From assembly GCA_907163375.1 (NCBI GenBank), contig CAJQUW010001446.1, positions 558,001-622,000 of the forward strand: a stretch of 64,000 nucleotides of DNA, given 5' to 3'. How positions within the stretch are numbered: the stretch's first letter is position 1; each line of letters begins with the position of its first letter. Positions 42,229 to 55,227 of this stretch are shown here, one piece after another. Below the pieces are notes generated by a model. The model did not search any database. It worked only from the letters and a program-made list of their open reading frames with translations, and was not told where the DNA came from. The translations under genes were made by a program, and so were the position numbers. This stretch comes from Prostheceraeus crozeri. Its lineage: Eukaryota > Platyhelminthes > Polycladida > Euryleptidae.

Positions 42229-44240
42229 GTCTGCGGCTGGAAGTGCTGAAGGACAAAAGGGTAGCGGTTTCACATGAATAGAGGCTGAGTGAAGCAATGC
42301 AAGGGATGCCTGTTACTTGTACTGGGCTGGCCGATGCGATGAAAGCGATAGCTAAGAAGCATTGCCCAATAGAACAGAAAGCATAAAAGCCCTGGATTGC
42401 AGAAAATCCGGGATATCTACAACTCATTGTACAAAGGAGACATCAAAAAGTGATGCTTTCAAGGTGCTGAATATCGTCATCTTTGTAGACAGGTAAAAAA
42501 GCGTGCCGCAGGGCCAAACGGTGGTGTATGGCGGATCAATGCAAGGAAGCCGAAGGTGCCTACATGGCAAGAAATTATATAAAGGTTTTCCAGCTGATAA
42601 AGAAAATCGGTGGAGGAAGAACGACAAGTCCTGACTGGGAATCAGAGACGAAGATGAGAAAATGATCTATGACTTTGAGAAAATAAAAAACATGATACCA
42701 ATATGGAAAAGGCTTGTTTAGTAAGAGGTCACGAATTTCATCTGAACACACTGACCAGATCGAGCTAACACCCGATGAGTACGAGCCATAAGTGATGATG
42801 GACGAGATAAGAGCAGCAATATAGAAATTAAAATGTCACAAAGCGGCAGGTCTTGGAGTGACATCGGATATGTTGAAGACAGGCGGCGACACTGTGGCTA
42901 AGGCGCTTAAAGCAATTATTGATGACGTTTGATTTTCTGGGATATGGCCGGAGGATTGGACAATGTCCGAGCTAGTAACAATACCGAAGGTGCGTGGTAC
43001 ACAAGATTGTGCCAAACACAGAACCAACAGCTTGATTTCACACGCAAGAAATATTATGATGGAAATTATGCGCAGCCGCTTGACCCATTATCTGTAATGG
43101 CAGAAGAACAATTCGGCTTCATTTCTGGCAAAGGCCTTACGGATGCCATACTTGCGTTGAGGAACGTCATCGAGAAAACACAGAAAAGGCAAGAGAAAGA
43201 ACTGTGGGTGATGTATGTGGATTATGCAAAGGCATTTGATTCGGTCGACCATCAGGTCCTTTGGAAGTCGATGCTTGAATTTGGCGTCCCAACGCATTTA
43301 CTTTGGCTCCTGAAATCCCTCGATGACACACAAGGGTGGGTCAAGACCACACGGAGAAATTCAGATTCGAACGAGGAGTAAGACAAGGCTGCTCTCTGTG
43401 TCCGCTCCTTTTTCTCACGTGCGGAGAAGACATCTCGAAGACGAAGAGTGGAAGCCGAACTGACTGAACGCGCAGGTATAATATTTGGAGGACGTGTGCT
43501 GTGGAACCTCAGATACGCTGATGACACAGCTTTACTGGCGAGCAGTCGGTCCAGTTGGAGCGCGAGGCACAGCTGCTGAAGAAGCATAGCGATATATTCG
43601 AGCTGCAAATTACCACCTCAAAGACTCTTAATAGTAATCTCTGAACAACAAGTACAACAGTCACCTGCAGTTGGTAGCACAGCAATAAATTGCGTGCAGC
43701 AGTTCATGTACTTAGGATCCATTGTAACGACGAAAGCCAACCGTGAGCAAGACATTAGATTACGTTTGGCCATAGCTGGAAACACCACCTACCAGCTTGT
43801 GAATATGTGGAAGAGCCAAGACATCAGCCTGCGCCTGAAGAAACAACTTGTGAAGAGCTTGATATGGAGTATCGCGTCGTGCGGAACAGAGAGTTGGACA
43901 TTGAGAAAAGTGGACAAAAAGAGATTCAATGCATTCGAGATGTGGGCCTGGCGGAGACTGCTAAGAATCAGCTGGTGTCAGCGGAAAACAAACGAATGGG
44001 TGCTAGACAAAGTGGAAGTGCCAGAAAGCAATGTACTGCTGGAGACTATCAAGCGGAGGAAATGGGTAAAGTACGCGCATTGGAAGCGGAGACCCGACAG
44101 TCTGGTGTTGGCGACGATCGAAGGCGAAGTGGAAGGATGAGCGAAGAGAGGAAGACGGAGAAAGGCGTGGATGGACGATCTTCGAGGGGCGCCCACGGCC
44201 CGGTGAACGGGCTGCGGCATTGAACCTGAACCTGACTTTA
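42229..44240 (+). mobile_element. Decayed non-LTR retrotransposon (LINE) fragment
   Basis: Contains the reverse transcriptase core in several frames: EEQFGFISGKGLTDAILALR, then VMYVDYAKAFDSVDH (motif A, about 43210-43255), FERGVRQGCSL, RYADDTALL (motif C, 43511-43537), and a C-terminal part from 43694 with YLGSIVTTKANRE, IASCGTESWTLRK and MWAWRRLLRISW. Stops and frame changes are spread through it. The endonuclease part is missing or unrecognised. The clade is not assigned. Confidence 0.82.
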
Positions 44241-47200
44241 CAACCACTCCAAATATGAAATGAAGGGGTCTTCGGATGTATCCACCATCCATCCACCGCA
44301 GTCTATTTTTCGCGCGCATCCACATGTTTTGCATGTGGTTTGTATGGCGAATTTTTTAAAAAAGAGAAAAAAACAATTCTCGAAAAATTCAAGACGGGGG
44401 TGTTAAACTTGGATTATACTTTCGTTTCTCCTTTTCATTAGGTACGGTGTATCTCGTTCGAGCGGAAAGATGTTCGAAGCACAAGGCTATTTCAGAAAAG
44501 TTTGATTTCAGCATTTTCCCATAATTCAATTTAGATGACATCCTAAAATTTTGTTGCTATTGCAGAACCAAGTCAATGAGTCACTAGTTTAGGTGCCAGC
44601 AGGCCTACTTCTTACAGATTCGAATTAAAAGATATGGTTGGCTCAATAGTTACTATGTTGATCGTTCGGTTTATTAGCATGTGTTTATGCGCATGTTGCT
44701 GTATTGATGTAGACTCATGCCCATGCGTATGAAGAAAATGGTTGCGTCTTAACCATTTGATTGATGTTTGCTAACTGAACGTGTACCACAGTATAGACCC
44801 TCAAGAAAGCCTCGCTTTGCCATTTTTGACTTCACCCCGAGTCCTCTATTTTGCATACAGACACTTTAATTTACATATATGAGGGGCTCATCATTCCTTT
44901 TTGCGCATCATTCACGACTAAGGTCTACGATTTTTCGCGGCATGGCGCATGATGCCATCGACCCAACAATGCTGTGCAGGGTGTTTGTAAAATCCTAAAA
45001 TTCGTAAATGTCATAAAGAAAGTAAAAAACCTTAAAGCCGATGGAAAAGTCCAAAAAAGTCCTTAACATTTAAGTCCATTAAAAGTCCTCAGACCCTTTA
45101 AGAATTATCAAAATTACATATTAGAACTATTACTCAGAAATGTCAAATTATAAATTTTCCACAGAATAATGTTGGCATATATTTCATGTTCAAATCGATG
45201 AGTCAAATGAATATTCAAAGAAGTGTTGACCTAGTCGATCTAGTTAATTTTGATGTGGTGCATTTTTATAGTCGTCGACATTGTCCTGTAGAAACTATTG
45301 GCTATCTTTGGATGTGTCAGAATGTCACCTCTGTAATATGAATTGTTCCAATTTGTTACCTTTATCAACGTAAATTTGTCTTACCTTTCCTAAATTCTTC
45401 ATTTCAACATGGAGCAATAGCAGAGGTCGATTTATTTGCAACGTAGCACTAAATTTGACTATGAAATCTGTCAATCTCTTTCAGTTAATGGACTTTTACC
45501 GTGCGGGTTGCGGTGTAGAATAGAACCGATGCATCCTTGCATGTCGTAGAAAGCGACTTTTGCAGCGACACGGTAGCTATTATAAAATGGAAATTTGTCA
45601 GTAGGCCTATCTGAAATCGACGATAATACAGCTAGGTCCTGTTGTACTGACCAATGAGCCTTTTTGGAAATGACCCGACTTGCCGCAGTGAGGAATGGTT
45701 GACATTCATAGACACATTCCGTTTGCTAGATCGGCCAATTACAGTTATAATTTAGAACATAGGATTACTTACTATAGACACATGGTTAGTCAAGAGTAAC
45801 GCTACAATTTTGAATTGAAAAATCGATATCTAGATAGGAGCCTATATGATAATCACAATAAATGAGATGAATAGAAAAAATAGATGAAATGAATGAGATA
45901 GTTTCTATGATTGGATTTGTATCGCCATCAGTAATTTGTTAAAGTCCAATGGCCACTTTTCCTATTGGTATAGAAAGGATTAACGATTCCTCATTTTTAT
46001 GTCATTGTGGTCAAAATAGAAATTCATTTTAATCTTCCACATAAAACATTCATCTAACAGAAGGCAAAGACAAATAGCAGCCGAACATTTTCGGATTTCG
46101 GTAGTGGTCTTCTCATTCGCCCCTAAAATACTAACGCATGAACCTAATATGGTAGGGTGCTTTGGAATAGGTAGTTTTCAAAGAAATCATGTGCACCACC
46201 TAAAATTTTGATAACTGATTATCGCATTCTTTGTATCAGCTATACCTTTATTGCTCAAAAAGATATTTCTAGTTATTGTGAAAAATACATGTTTTTAAAA
46301 ACATGCAGTACATACCCATTTCACCCCAAGCGCTGGGTGAAATGGGTATAGATACAGCTTTTGAAAATGTATGAAAAAACAGGCCTCTCTGCGTCACAAA
46401 AAGTCGAAAAATTCCTGATTTTCAAAAAAGGTCATAAAAAGTAAATATAGCACCTGTCATAGAAAATCATAAAATTTTTGTAATTTTTCGACCATTTCGA
46501 TTTAGACTTTGCTTCTCTGCATGTTTCTTACAGAATCAAGTTATAAGCTATTATCTTTTTTATTGTGAAAATACATCTTGAAATATTTTCATTATTGAAA
46601 GCAAGAGTGCCCAAAGTCATATTGTAAAACAGAAACAACTGTCGATGATGATCAGTCAAACATGTACCAGGCAGACGCCCTTCGTCAGTGACAATGAATT
46701 ATCCGTGTCAAAGGCTATCTTTATCTATGATTATCCATTTATAATTACCTCTCGTGTGTACTTGAACTTAAATTGCCGTAGTTATCATTTCTGACTTGAT
46801 TCGTCATTACAGAAAGTGCTTTGCAGGTAATAGCATCCTTCATTGCCACTGACGAAGTACGCATGCCTGAAATACAAGTATGTATGTTTTACTGATTTTT
46901 TATTATCCAGATCGGATTGGAAATGTTCATGACTTGATTTCCTGAAGTGGGGGAAGAACCACGTAGTCAGGATAAAAGACGTCGCAGTATACGTGCCTGC
47001 CCTCAAGTTCGGACGCCTGAAGTTCTGATGGTCTTGGTCACTAAAGTGAAGCGTCCGTGACCAAGATCAAAATAACGTTTGCTGTGGATTATTTTGTTAA
47101 AATTGTTGTTAGACTTTTGCTCCGATCTTTATCAGAAACGCGTGCCTGCCTGACATTGATAAATTATCATTCATCAGGCTAATGACTATTTTGTTATATT

Positions 47201-47330
47201 TTGAAAATTCTTATGCAACTGCTAGTCAGAAAGTGCTGTTTTTATATGATTTTTTAACATGTTACCGATAGGATATAGAAGAATACAATTTTTTCCCTTA
47301 AATTGTTAGTTTTTAGAGTGTCATAATATG
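44241..47330. other. No gene recognised
   Basis: Intronic DNA of AP3S. A possible hAT-type end (CAGGGTGTTTG near 44977) has no convincing partner. Nothing else recognised. Confidence 0.4.
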
Positions 47331-47335
47331 ATACG

Positions 47336-47619
47336 TGTAGAAATCTCTACCCTTCTGAAGTCCTGTTATTCTGTTGTCCCATCATTCATATTTCTATTCT
47401 GAAAGAGTTCTATGTTGACCGACAATAATTTCAAATTTTTATCTATGACTATGTGGGATTGACATGTATGTGAATTCAATTGTATAACAACAAATATCTT
47501 GCTCTTGTGCGCTGGAGGTACAGCATCAAAAAACCTCGACTTTTAGCGCAGATCAGCACCGTTGTGATTGAGATGCAAAATACACAACATTTGCTGCCAT
47601 AAACAGATCTTTTTCTACA
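47336..47619 (+). repeat. BEL/Pao 5' LTR
   Basis: 284 bp, TG...CA ends, same sequence by eye as the 3' LTR at 58535-58818. Confidence 0.93.
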
Positions 47620-48066
47620 TTATCACAACGTGGTCTACGCTCCAAATTGGTATATGGAATCTGTTAATGGTATGGAATCTCAACGGATGTGAAGGATTTC
47701 CAATTGATCTGCGAATTAATGGTGATTACAGAAGATACTGGATTACACTGAACAGATTGTGAAACGGTGGATACTTTAAAGATTTCTGATCATTTCAAGT
47801 TGCATGCAGCAAATTTCAGTCGGATATCGGTGAGGTCTATTATTTGACTTATGAAATTATAGTGTTAGACCTTTTGTAGACTTAAAGCATATTCTGTATT
47901 CCGCTGTATTTGCCTAGCTATTTGATTATCCACTAGTTAACTGCTTGTCATTAGCTAGAATCTAACTCTTGAGTTCTAGATACTTGTCCTACAAAGTTTG
48001 CCAGTTTTCTGTAATTATCTTGTCTTCTTTTTGCGCAATTGTGCTAAAAGACGTGGTAGTTTGATT

Positions 48067-48558
48067 ATGACGGAACCTATTGTAAAGTTGAAGCAATCAA
48101 GGGCAGGGCATTTGAGCGACTTAACAAAAAAGAAGCGTGCCTGCGATGACACGTTTGTTGATGGCTCGTCCATTACTACGATCAAGCTTTGTCTAAATGC
48201 TTATGAAAAGTCGTTTGCTAACTTTGTTGCTTCACATGAAAAATATTTGAGTGTTGAAAATGACTCGCATGAGATAGATAAGGCCAATGGTGTGTATGAG
48301 GATCACAGAGACCATATTCTACGTTTACAAATCGAATTCTCCAGATTGGAAACAAATCATGCTGAAACTCATATCGCTGCTAGATCAAAGGTTAGTCTCA
48401 CAAGAAAAAGTGGCTCTTCTTCAGCCGAAATTGAGTTGAGGGAAGCCGAAATATCGATGCAAGCACTGAAGGAAAAACATAAACTTGACATGGCCGAAGC
48501 AGAGATAAGAATGCGAAGAGAGATGCTCGAACTCGAAACCAAAAAGAAACTTGCATAA
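48067..48558 (+). CDS. gag: BEL/Pao gag N-terminal region ending at an in-frame TAA
   Basis: 163 codons from the ATG at 48067; an upstream in-frame ATG exists at 47998. Lys/Glu-rich, predicted coiled coil in the second half (about residues 115-160). It ends at TAA (48556-48558). The following large ORF is in the same frame and is open directly after the stop, so the polyprotein is broken or paused by a single stop codon. BEL/Pao elements usually have one continuous gag-pol ORF. Confidence 0.75.
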   Translation: MTEPIVKLKQSRAGHLSDLTKKKRACDDTFVDGSSITTIKLCLNAYEKSFANFVASHEKYLSVENDSHEIDKANGVYEDHRDHILRLQIEFSRLETNHAETHIAARSKVSLTRKSGSSSAEIELREAEISMQALKEKHKLDMAEAEIRMRREMLELETKKKLA

Positions 48559-48567
48559 GAGAAGATA

Positions 48568-51500
48568 ATGTTGGACGGCAGTACGAGACGAACAGAGTCA
48601 TCGGGCTCAAAGGGTAGAATCGGCATGCAAGTTGATCAGCGTTTGAGTGAACAAGAATTTGATGGTAGGATTGTGTCTGATAGACAGGAAGAGCAGATAG
48701 AGGCTTGGCGTCTGATTGCGGAAACAATTCGTCAAGGATCATCACTTCCACCTATAGAATTGTTGAAGTTTGATGGAAACCCTTTGGAATATGCCGAGTT
48801 TATCAAATGCTTCTCCGATCACATTGAGAAAACGGTTACTGATTCCTCCGTGCGACTTACAAGATTGATAGCACAATGCACTGGAAAGGCCAAAGAAGCG
48901 GTTAGAAGCTGTGTCAACCTCCCAGCTGTCGACGGCTATAAAATGGCAAAAGAGACACTGTTCCAGAATTTCGGACAACCGTACATGGTCGCGAATTCCT
49001 ATGTAAAGAAGTTGAAAGACGTCCGTGTTCGGAAACCCGATGCCGTCAGCTTGTTGGAGTTTGCTCGTGTTCTCCAATGCTGCCACAGAGCAATGTCGAG
49101 TCTTGGCACCGAATATACTTCACGTTTAGACAACGAAGAACTCTTGAAATCTCTGATGAAGAAATTGCCATCAAATGAACTCCAAAAAGGCTGGTGCAGG
49201 GTTGCTGGCAGTATGATATGTCAAGGGAAGATGGCATGTTTTCATCATTTCGTCGAATTTGTGCATGACACAGGCTGTCGCCTAAATAACCCCTATGCTG
49301 ACGAATTGTTTAGTCAAACTCATCAGAATAAAGCAGTTGTGAATGCTGTTACAAGGAGTTCGGATGCTTCAAGTGCTAAGCCGAATCATTGTCCTGTGTG
49401 TGAAGGCTCACATGCAATTTGGACTTGCTCCAAGTTCAAGCAGATGAACATAAACGAGCGCTGGGAAACAGTCAAAAAACAAAACCTGTGCATGAGCTGC
49501 CTACGGCGAGGGCATAATATCAAGAATTGCAGAAAACGGTTTACTTGCAGACACCCAAACTGTGGCAAATTTCACAATACTCTGCTGCACAATTCAAACC
49601 ATCCTACTGTTAGGACAGAAGCAACAAAATGGGAAGAATTGACGGAGCCAGATAAATCAAGTTTCACTTCAGATCCTACATCGAATCAAATCAGCTGCTG
49701 TTCCAGCACACAGACAAAAGACAAAGTATGCTTCAAGATTGTTCCGGTTCGAATCAAGGGTCCTTTGAAGGAGGTAGAGACATACGCGTTCATGGATGGT
49801 GGATCGGATTCCACACTGTGTCTCAAAAGTTTGGCCAAAGAAATTGGAATTGAATCGAAATCGCTGCCCTGCAATTATAATGTTCGAACATTGAATGGTG
49901 AGAAAAAAGTGACAACTGATAGGGTCCAGCTCAGTATCAGCTCAATTGAAGGGAGAGCGTATCATCGGTTGGAAGATGTTCTCACAACTGAATTGATTCC
50001 TGTAGATGAAGAAAATCTTGTGCAACCTGAAGAATTGAGGGATTGGCCTCATCTAGCCAAATTGAAGATGCACCATATTCCGTTTGGTAAAGTAGGGATT
50101 CTAATAGGAATGGATCATCATGAGCTGATTGAACGACAACTTGATGTTCGAAAAGGAGGACCAAACGATCCAATTGCGATCAAAACACCTCTAGGTTGGA
50201 CTGTATGTGGCAAGATGGACCGAATTGCGGAACCCAGGGAAAGACGAATCAACTTTGCTGTTTCTGAATTTGACAAAACTATAAGTGAACAGCTGGACAA
50301 ACTGTACAACACGGAATTTGGAGATAGTATGATTCAAACAAAGTGCATGTCTGCCGACGATGTTAAGGCTGACCGAATGATGAATGAATCGATCGAGCTG
50401 ATAAGTGGACATTATCAAGTCAATCTGCCGTTCAAAAGCAACCCGCCACATTTGCCCAATAACCATGACACCGCCTTGAAGAGGTTGTACCAGTTGAAGA
50501 GACGATTATCTGGAAGCGAATCTTGGAACGCCTACCATGGCGTGTTGAAGCAATACGAACTAGAAGGTGCGTCACAGCATGTTGGAACAATTTCAGAGTA
50601 CAAGGAAAAATCCTGTTGGTTCCTACCTCACCATGGAGTATGGTCTCCCAAAAAGCCTGGAGTACCACGAGTTGTCTTCGACTGCGCATCAAAACACCAA
50701 GGAACGTCAATCAATGATCAGTTAATGAAGGGTCCCGACAATACCAACACATTAGTCGGAGTCATTCTGCGGTTTCGAGTTGGCAAAATTGCTGTTACCT
50801 CGGACATCAAGCGAATGTTCCATCAAGTCTTTGTGCCTCCGGAACAAAGGAAGTACCTGCGCTTCCTTTGGTGGCCTGATTTGGATCCTTCAAAATTACC
50901 TGAAATTTACGAAATGAAAGTACACATCTTCGGTGCTACCTCGTCGCCAAGCGTTTGTAGCTTTGCCTTGAGAAGGACGGCAACAGACAACGAAGAGGAA
51001 TTTCCGAAAGAAGTAGTGGAAACTATAAAGCGTGACTTCTACGTCGACGATCTCGTCAAGTCGTTTGATTGTGAAAGGGAAGCAGTCAGAACATGTCAAC
51101 AAGTTACGGACATTGTTGCAAGAGCGGGATTCAAGCTAACCAAATGGATATCCAACAGCCGAGAAGTGATTCGTTCGTTTGAAACTGCTGAGAGAGCTTC
51201 AACGATCAAGGATTTGAATATGGACCATGACAAGCTACCTCTGGAGAAAATCCTAGGAATTCACTGGGACATAGAAGCTGATTCATTGACGATGACTGGA
51301 AGAGATGTCCACTTTCCTCACACCAGAAGAGGAGTGCTTTCGTCAATTTCTGTCATTTACGATCCACTGGGAATCGCAAGTCCAATACTTCTAGCCGGAA
51401 GGGAAATCCATCAAGAGCTTTGTCAGATGAAAGCAGAATGGGATGAAAAGCTACCGGAGGAAATTGAGATTCGATGGAATGCATGGTTAAATGGTCTCAA

Positions 51501-51739
51501 AACTATGCAAGTCAGAATCCCTCGATGCTTTCATCCACATGAAGAATCAAAAATAAGAAGACGCGAGATACACCACTTTTCTGACGCTTCAGAGAAGCAT
51601 GGGTATGGAACTGTCACGTATATAAGATTCGTCTACGAAAGTGGAGATGTACATTGCAGCTTTGTTTATGGAAAGTCTCGAGTGAAGCCCCTGAGGAAAG
51701 GAATTACAGTCCCTAGACTCGAGCTCACAGCTGCTACTG
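48568..51739 (+). CDS. pol: BEL/Pao gag-pol: DUF1759, protease, reverse transcriptase, RNase H start
   Basis: Domains in order: DUF1759 gag region (LLKFDGNPLEYAEFI, LNNEELLKSLMKKLP-like segment), a CCHC knuckle (CMSCLRRGHNIKNC), an A17-type aspartic protease (AFMDGGSDSTLC), BEL reverse transcriptase (VWSPKKPGVPRVVFDCAS, VTSDIKRMFHQVFV and the catalytic FYVDDLVKS), and the start of RNase H (HHFSDASEKHGYG, RLELTAATV). The frame ends where the nested LTR element inserted (51740), adding a stop at once. The remainder resumes at 56269. No other frame break seen in this section. Confidence 0.92.
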
Positions 51740-52780
51740 TGTAATCTTCACACTTACAAGCATGGCGTTTATTTCATGGTACTATCATAATCTTGGCTTA
51801 TCAAATATCTATCGGCGGATCCCGGCCTACTTATATTACAATATTCCAAATGGTTACATTATTGACAACATCTCAAACTTATCGTGAATTCTTTTCATCA
51901 TATTCCAATTTATTACATGCAGCCGAATTACATCAGGAAAAGCATTTTGATGACTTAATGTTAATTGACAATGGATTTGTTCTCTCTCGCCATGCGGTGT
52001 TTACTGGCGCCGTATTAATCCATCTTTGCGAGTGAGATCAGAGGACTTATTAGTCTAAAGTGCAAACATTTTGAACCGCGTTACTATTTGACGCACGGAT
52101 TTCGGCTCATGTTCCTGGTCATTTATTTCTCTTGTGGAAATTATTTGGCGCTGAGTGTATTTAATTTAGCGACAATGCTTAAACATCGCGTACCATGTTT
52201 TATTTAAACTCCGGATTTGAACCTACAGCGGACAGCATTTTCTCCCATGGAAACTCAGTCGTGAAAGGAAAGTATAATATATAAACTTATCTGCCAAGAC
52301 AAAACGACAGCACACCAAACGACAACGACCTACATTCGCTCACTATCTTGAACTCCGTCTTACTCGCCTGCTGATCTCCACCAGTGACTTCCTCCGAGGG
52401 CATCGCTTCCCTGTTCACTTCTTCTGGATGAGTATCACATTCTTTGTATTCAGAAGTACTGATCCATTGTAATCTTATTGTGCTGATTTTTGAAAGTTAT
52501 ATTATACGTTCGACTTGCACCTTTTCCGTTTTTGGTTAACGTTTAATTTGATGGTTTTATTTTTAAATGGTAGAAATAGTAATAATTTTTGGATAAGTCA
52601 GGCGAGCTATTGGGGTAATTAATCGTGCGTTAAAGAGAAGATCAATTTGTAAAGATCATTATAATTCTCACAGTTTTAGAGCGGTCACTTCTTTTCAGTG
52701 GCTAGTAGAAAAATCGTCTAAGTGTAAACTACATCATTTCATCAACCAAATTATTAACGTTAGATAAAAAGAAGTTGACA
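51740..52780 (+). repeat. Nested element 5' LTR with TATA-like promoter
   Basis: 1041 bp. A TATAATATATAAA motif at about 52274-52286 could direct transcription from within the LTR. An 80-codon ORF (51793-52035) occurs in both LTRs but has no recognisable content. Confidence 0.9.
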
Positions 52781-52800
52781 TTTTTGGCGACCACGCCAGG
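52781..52800 (+). promoter_or_regulatory. Primer-binding site of the nested LTR element
   Basis: TTTTTGGCGACCACGCCAGG directly follows the 5' LTR. TGG marks the complement of a tRNA CCA 3' end. The tRNA is not identified. Confidence 0.6.
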
Positions 52801-53116
52801 ACTGGCCCATATTTCTGACGGTTTTTACGGACATCTTTAGTCTGTCTCTTCAACTGTGTAGTACCTTGGACGCACGATTATACGCCCCTTTTTATTAGGG
52901 AAGGTTATTGCCTCGGAGGATCAATTAGTCACGTAGGTTTATCTTTCATCTTGTTGTAACTTGTCCACACTAGGTTGCTAGTTCATTCGTATATCCGTAT
53001 ATTTGTCGGTTACTACGTACTGTGTTGGTTTCTGTTTTGACGGTAATTGTAATTTCAGATTTATTCACTGGTTTTGTTTGCTTCAGTTATTGTCTGATCT
53101 CTGCTTACTTTGATAT

Positions 53117-53455
53117 TAGAGGATTATTAAGGGACCTCTATTTATTTTATTAGCTATAAACGCTAAGTTCGGTATAGGAGAGGAGGACGTTAAAACGTCT
53201 GATTAAGAGACCTCTACCACACTCGTCAATTTAATTGATTGAGGACACCGGTGGAAGGAAGCAATTTATCGGTACCGGTAGATGAATTGTTGTTTAAGAG
53301 ACCTTCCGGGAAAATCCAGCGCTGGTCGGATTTCAGGAATTGCCTTAGTCTAACTATTGTTCAATCCTGGCGGCGTAGGAGGTGACTAGAATTCACCGAT
53401 TAAGAGTCCTACGGGCGTAGGAGGTGACTAGAATTCACCGATTAAGAGTCCTACG
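53117..53455 (+). repeat. Series of five related leader stem-loops
   Basis: Five units share a TTAAG[AG]G[AT]CC segment just before the 3' arm of an outer stem. Unit 1: TAGAGG/CCTCTA (53117-53140). Unit 2: AGAGG/CCTCT around an inner GACGTT-AA-AACGTC hairpin (53179-53215). Unit 3: GGAAGG/CCTTCC around CAATT/AATTG and GGTACC (53253-53307). Units 4 and 5 are a perfect 42-bp tandem duplication (53372-53413, 53414-53455) with CGTAGGA/TCCTACG outside and GGTGA/TCACC inside. The stems differ in sequence but keep pairing. Confidence 0.8.
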
Positions 53456-54419
53456 CAGTAGAGTATCTTTCATACCTGTGGTTAGCTTCTTGTGAATCGG
53501 ATTTTGAGTAACTCTTGTGTTCGTCAGAAACTCAATTTCTTAGCGTGGTTTACCGTTTTGTTAGGTATTGCTAGTTTAGCTACGTGAATTGTTATCTATA
53601 TCTTGATATAAGTTGTTGTATTTTAGTAGCAACGTGGACCTGACAATTTAGCGATTTCTATAGTACAATTCTTTCATTTGTGACGGTAACAGAAACTAGG
53701 AAATTAGCGAAAAGGTGTAATACGAACGTTTAATTACATTGTGACTGTGTCAACTAGTCTGTCAATAAATAATTTTACTCGAACTTTTTGAGTCATTTCC
53801 AACTTCGCGTGGAAATTATTAATTTGCTGTAAATACACTAACACGGAAGACCCGTGTCGTCTTCACTACGTTTGGTGGAGATATAAGGACTTCTTCAAGT
53901 AATATCATATAACATTCCTTAATCGTGTCTATACTCATTCCTATCTATATTATCTATAACTAGAACGAGAACGTTGTTCATAATTTCCATTTTTAATATA
54001 CCTCACATCAACGAGGGCTAGGGTTGATTTCGGTGCCTATTTTGCATATTTCATTTTTGTTTCATACATTCTATTGATTTGAGTATATCTTCTCTATCGC
54101 ATATTGAATTCTCTTGATCTTTTATTTCTCTATGCGACTTGCTGCTTGCGAGTGCTTGTTCCAAAATATATTGTGAGTCTTTTTGTGAGTTGTTTTGCTG
54201 CCTCTTCTTTCGTAATTAACTTTGTATATATGTTCGTACGTTTTGTGCATGTGTATTTTGTTTCTCTTTTAGCCGGTAAGTATTGACTCCATAGGTTAAG
54301 TCCCTCGAATACCAGCGTGTAGGCTAAGATTAAGGGAATATTCCCTCTCTTTGCCTAAAGAGTCATTTAGTCTCAATACTTTAGGCCTGTAAGCAGTTCT
54401 AAATAAACAGTGAAAATCA

Positions 54420-55227
54420 GTATCATTAGTATTAAGTCTTAGTCTGTCAGTTTTAAAACGAGCATCAAACGCTTTTTCTCTATAAACATTAGCATCTCCG
54501 CAGCTTAGTTACATAGGTCTACTTCTTCAGATTTATATCTAAGTTGATCAAAATTTCTTCAGTCCGATCTCTCCCGAAGCATCTGTAATTCAAGTACATA
54601 ACCGCGTGACAATCCCTTTCTACACTTGCCACGCTTGGGAGATCCGGCCTCCTGGACTATCTCAACTTTACAGCAGATTTTAACCCCGCGGCCGTGCGGA
54701 GTTAGCGCCCTCAGTTGTCGGCGCGGCATTCTATTTTTTTTCCGCCCTCATAAGCTTTCATCTGCGGCCGTAGAAGCCTTCTACCAAGTCATCGGAGAAA
54801 TCTATCCATTTCTGGGATGGACCTTTATCGGACCATTTCCCTTCCGGCCTCAGGTACGGTCTTGCTTGGCCAATCTAAAAATCAGAACTTATTTTCATGA
54901 TCCAAAATCTGCATATACTATTTTTCGCCGCATCTGACTGATATATATTGCCTGTCCTGACCTCCTTTTCGTAGTGTATTTTAAGTTTTCAATATTATCT
55001 CATTCCCTATTTCGTCGTTTTTCATTTTTTTTCCTCATGTACGTGATGTGATGTATATATTAATCTAACTGCCATTCCGTTCTCGTTCTATTTTTAATAT
55101 TATTCAATCTTATTAATTTATTGTTTCCTTCGTCACTCGACATATCGATGCTCATTTTCCTTTAATTATCTGTTCTGCTTGCTTTTTCAGTGATCCTCGG
55201 GACGAGGCTCCTCACGAGGATGAGTAT
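54420..55227. other. 3' part of the nested element interior
   Basis: No protein-coding content recognised; one 103-codon ORF (54626-54937) without known motifs. The region just before the 3' LTR is purine-rich (GAGGATGAGTAT), a weak polypurine-tract candidate. Confidence 0.45.

Noticed and set aside
51793-52035. 80-codon ORF present in both copies of the nested LTR
   Set aside because: Present twice only because the LTRs are duplicated; no recognisable domain, and codon pattern gives no support.
53372-53455. CRISPR-like direct repeat
   Set aside because: Just two adjacent copies without spacers in a retrotransposon leader of an animal genome.
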